Positions 61,734 through 64,000 of a stretch of 64,000 bases of DNA are shown here, piece by piece. Made by a program: the position numbers and the translations under genes. The notes under the pieces are model-generated. The model searched no databases, was not told the origin of the DNA, and was given only the letters and a program-made list of their open reading frames with translations. The number at the start of each line of letters is the position of its first letter. The first letter of the stretch is position 1. Source of the stretch: Planctomycetota bacterium (GTDB lineage: Bacteria; Planctomycetota; Planctomycetia; Pirellulales; Pirellulaceae); contig JAPLNI010000058.1 of NCBI GenBank assembly GCA_026692865.1, positions 295,746-359,745 on the forward strand, given 5' to 3'.

Positions 61734-63386
61734 TTACCAATTGTACTCGGCTCCAAGCGTAAATCCTGTGTAGAGTACCTCTCCATCGTTGTTGATGCTA
61801 ACATTGCGTACTTGGCTTGTGTTTCCGCTCAGAAGCCCGGGAGCTTGAGCGTTCACATTCTCTGGAGCCAAAGCCACGTTGTCCACATAGATCAACTGGT
61901 ACGATGATCGCATTGTCCACGAATAGGACAGGCGATAGATACCGGATACCGACCATTGAGTCAGATAAGCGGTGCGCCCATCGGATGCTCGCTCATTGAT
62001 CGCTGGAACGCCTGATGATTGGGTTGAACCAAGAGAGTTCGCGAAGATACGAGTCTCTTGAATACCATGGTTTCCGTAGATACCAGTCTTGATCTCAGTA
62101 CCGACTTTGATGCCAGGAACCAAGTTTGCCCACAAATCTCCACCGACTTGGAAGCCAGTGAGCTGATTGGACGTTTCTGTCTCGCTATCGAAGAACCTTA
62201 AACCGTTGTTCGCTAATGCGTTGTTGTTCGCACCGCGAGCACTAAAGGTCAATGTCTCATCGAGCTGGAAGTATCGAATACCTGCCAGGAATGATCCTTG
62301 CAAGAATCCCGATGGCTCCACCCAGCGACGTCGGAAGTTGACTTCGCCGTTGTTAAATGTTGATTGATAGTTCAGCGAGTGGGTGAACGATCGATCAGGA
62401 TCGTCATAGCCCTCTTCGCCAGGGGGGCCAGAAGGAGCTGTGCCAAAGCTGCTTATGTATGAAAACAAGGTCGGGCTTGAAGCCGGGACACTGTTAACCG
62501 TCGCCGATTCGTTCCAACTATTCAATCCGAAGTAGCCGACTTCCAAGTTCGACCCTGGTCCGCATTGGATATTACCTTGCAATGCAAGACCTGCTTCATA
62601 ATCTTCTAGCCCGACGTTGTTACTGGATAGAACAATGTTGCTTGTGCCGATGCCTTGGCTACTAAAGTTAAAATTACCGATCGAGTTATCTCGACGAAAG
62701 GATGTAACATCAGCACTCACATCAAACCATCGCTGTGACGCAACGCCACCTTCACCATAGGGTGTCAGTATTGAAGCCAGTAATCCTCTGAGTCGACCTT
62801 GGCAGCCACCAAACAAATCTCGCAGGTATCGACCGTCTCCGAAAGTACCTCCGTTGCATCCTAGCGGTCCGCAACCGTGACCAAGACCCATACCGAATCC
62901 GCATGGACAACCTTCTCCACATTGAGGACCACACGGCATCATGCCTGGTCCGCATTGCATATCAGGTCCGCACTGCATACCGTTCCCGCCAAGTAATCCA
63001 AAGCCTTCCATGCTCGCCTCACAAGCCGGAGCACATCCCTGTTCTGCAACGCCGCAACTTGGATCGCATCCGCCGCCGTGTCCCACCATGCCAGCCATAG
63101 AGTAGCCAGCAGGAACTACGGCTCCCTGACCAGCATAAGCGGCATGTTGAATGACACCCATTTGATAGGCTTCAGCCGGATACGATGTTGCATCCATGGG
63201 CATCGCCCCGATGGTTGAACCCTTTTTCTTAGACTCGGCTGCATCCTTCTTGATGCTATCGAAACTAGCAGGTTTGAAGGCATTCCCCCCTTGTGCGAAC
63301 GCTTCGCCAGCCATCGCTGGTGAAACGCAGGCTGCTACGGCAAGCCCTACAGAAAGGTTTTGAGACCAAAGGTTGAGCAACTTCAT
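61734..63386 (-). CDS. BBP7-family outer-membrane beta-barrel protein
   Basis: 550 residues from ATG 63386 with GGAGAA seven bases upstream; the longer frame is not a signal peptide. The signal is LSVGLAVAACVSPAMA. Residues about 90-170 are very rich in Gly, Cys and Met (GCDPSCGVAEQGCAPACEA, QCGPDMQCGPGMMPCG), then the BBP7 barrel begins (RWFDVSADVTSF, EDYEAGLALQGNIQCGPGSNLEVGYFGL) and ends in TGFTLGAEYNW, a typical outer-membrane protein C-terminus. Function unknown. It converges on the PQQ protein gene. Confidence 0.88.
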   Translation of the reverse strand: MKLLNLWSQNLSVGLAVAACVSPAMAGEAFAQGGNAFKPASFDSIKKDAAESKKKGSTIGAMPMDATSYPAEAYQMGVIQHAAYAGQGAVVPAGYSMAGMVGHGGGCDPSCGVAEQGCAPACEASMEGFGLLGGNGMQCGPDMQCGPGMMPCGPQCGEGCPCGFGMGLGHGCGPLGCNGGTFGDGRYLRDLFGGCQGRLRGLLASILTPYGEGGVASQRWFDVSADVTSFRRDNSIGNFNFSSQGIGTSNIVLSSNNVGLEDYEAGLALQGNIQCGPGSNLEVGYFGLNSWNESATVNSVPASSPTLFSYISSFGTAPSGPPGEEGYDDPDRSFTHSLNYQSTFNNGEVNFRRRWVEPSGFLQGSFLAGIRYFQLDETLTFSARGANNNALANNGLRFFDSETETSNQLTGFQVGGDLWANLVPGIKVGTEIKTGIYGNHGIQETRIFANSLGSTQSSGVPAINERASDGRTAYLTQWSVSGIYRLSYSWTMRSSYQLIYVDNVALAPENVNAQAPGLLSGNTSQVRNVSINNDGEVLYTGFTLGAEYNW

Positions 63387-63785
63387 GGATTGTTCTCCAG
63401 CGGCGCACTGGTAAATCATTCGCCGGCAAAGACGAATAATGTTAGCCACCCCCCAAACTATGACTTGCTCAATGGCGAGCAAACCAGCGGTGGCCTTACT
63501 ACGGGTTCTACAAAAACGTCCACGAAACGACGTCTTGTCACCCGTCATAGTCGGATTTATCGGCACTACCCGCAGATAAAGTTCTCTCAAAAGATTCGGA
63601 TTTATCGATACAGCTTCCAATAGCTATCTTTTCCTTAAAATTTGAGGCGACTTTTTTTGCTTGCGAACGCAGTATGACCTAGGCTTTCTGCAGAATCCAA
63701 GGCTCAGTCAGCCTCCACCAGTACAAAGAAGTCTTTGGATTCGCCTTGCCGCAACGTTACTCCCAACGCGAACGAGCTACACCCA
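63387..63785. promoter_or_regulatory. 399-base intergenic region with repeated CGGATTTATCG
   Basis: CGGATTTATCG occurs twice on the plus strand, 63552-63562 and 63597-63607, 45 bases apart start to start. It lies upstream of the BBP7 start and could be an operator pair or promoter element for this gene. No coding sequence is seen. Confidence 0.45.
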
Positions 63786-64000
63786 ATGGTTGCATCCTCC
63801 GAATCGCTTCGATGTTCTTCCGCAACGTTTCAAGTACTCAATCCAAAGTACTTTGAAGTCACCCCATCTCAGTACACCATCGCGAGCGACGATCTTGGCT
63901 GGATCGATTTTTCCGTGTGCAATTCGGATCGGCTTGCCAATTCGCACGACGCATTCTTTGAGTCCATCGCGACCTCAGAGGAACTTGCCCTAGCGATCGA
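63786..64000 (+). CDS. Start of a CDS running off the window end
   Basis: The frame from ATG 63786 (MVASSESLRCSSATFQVLNP) stays open to the last base; the frame is open upstream to a stop at 63675, so an alternative start is TTG 63735. The amino-acid mix (acidic, Ser-rich, WIDFSVCNSDRL) looks protein-like. The other open frame here (63661-63993) is rich in Arg, Ser and Pro and looks like a shadow. No family assigned. Confidence 0.45.
   Translation, partial: MVASSESLRCSSATFQVLNPKYFEVTPSQYTIASDDLGWIDFSVCNSDRLANSHDAFFESIATSEELALAI

Noticed and set aside
63661..63993. 110-residue plus ORF at the right edge
   Set aside because: Arg/Ser/Pro-rich composition typical of a shadow of the alternative frame that runs off the edge.

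Overview
This window comes from a planctomycete, most probably a member of the order Pirellulales. The base composition is close to balanced. The taxonomic call rests on gene content: a BBP7-type outer-membrane barrel with a Cys/Gly-rich front, DUF1570, NHL and PQQ-propeller proteins, a Wza/Wzc-type exopolysaccharide apparatus with planctomycete-style companions, a cysteine-free prepilin peptidase, and the McsA/McsB protein-arginine-kinase pair outside Firmicutes. There is no phage, insertion sequence, CRISPR array, rRNA or convincing tRNA. The architecture is chromosomal, with short operons on both strands.

Layout. 1-6584 (minus): a compact run of trpE, uraH, a PfkB sugar kinase, a PhzF-like protein, a secreted FAD oxidoreductase and a beta-helix protein cut by the window edge; three junctions overlap by one base or are only 12 bases apart. 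6.9-20.2 kb: mcsA, an exported M3 peptidase, an orphan VWA protein, proC, an NCS1 permease, a tagaturonate-epimerase-family enzyme, an unknown gene in front of a YdeP/FdhA-like molybdopterin enzyme, and another unknown gene. 20.3-26.2 kb: exopolysaccharide export (Wza-like lipoprotein), a conserved lipoprotein and a large O-antigen-ligase/TPR polymerase. 26.4-29.1 kb: rpiB, a short-chain dehydrogenase with an atypical active site, and mcsB, which is bracketed by two copies of a palindromic repeat. 29.3-41 kb: NHL protein, GH57 amylase, DUF1570 protein, Nif3-like protein with a receiver-like partner, def-fmt, and an S1-domain protein. 41-49 kb: an unknown protein, a TolC-type lipoprotein, a gluconolactonase-like protein, a BPSS1187-type hydrolase, an acetyltransferase, an isochorismatase-like hydrolase and a second SDR lacking its catalytic Tyr. 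49.1-54.9 kb (plus): a coupled chain of coiled-coil protein, aroK, prepilin peptidase, an unknown protein and a GH63-like glucosidase. 55.2-63.4 kb: glutathione peroxidase, then a block of BY-kinase (Wzc-like), a membrane-inserted P-loop NTPase and a PQQ propeller protein, facing a BBP7 barrel on the other strand.

Most noteworthy are: (1) the 56.0-63.4 kb surface block, where a tyrosine kinase with a Gly-Tyr-rich tail is followed by a P-loop protein with a Walker A - two membrane segments - Walker B order; (2) separation of mcsA and mcsB by about 20 kb, with mcsB between direct copies of a dispersed palindrome; (3) two SDR proteins without a canonical YxxxK motif; (4) a two-part dispersed palindromic repeat with four copies here; (5) several conserved-looking but unassigned proteins tied to neighbours by spacing or overlap. 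Start codons were re-chosen for many genes from ribosome-binding sites, signal peptides and family lengths; these choices are given in each entry. All functions are inferred by reading the protein sequence; no database search was run.
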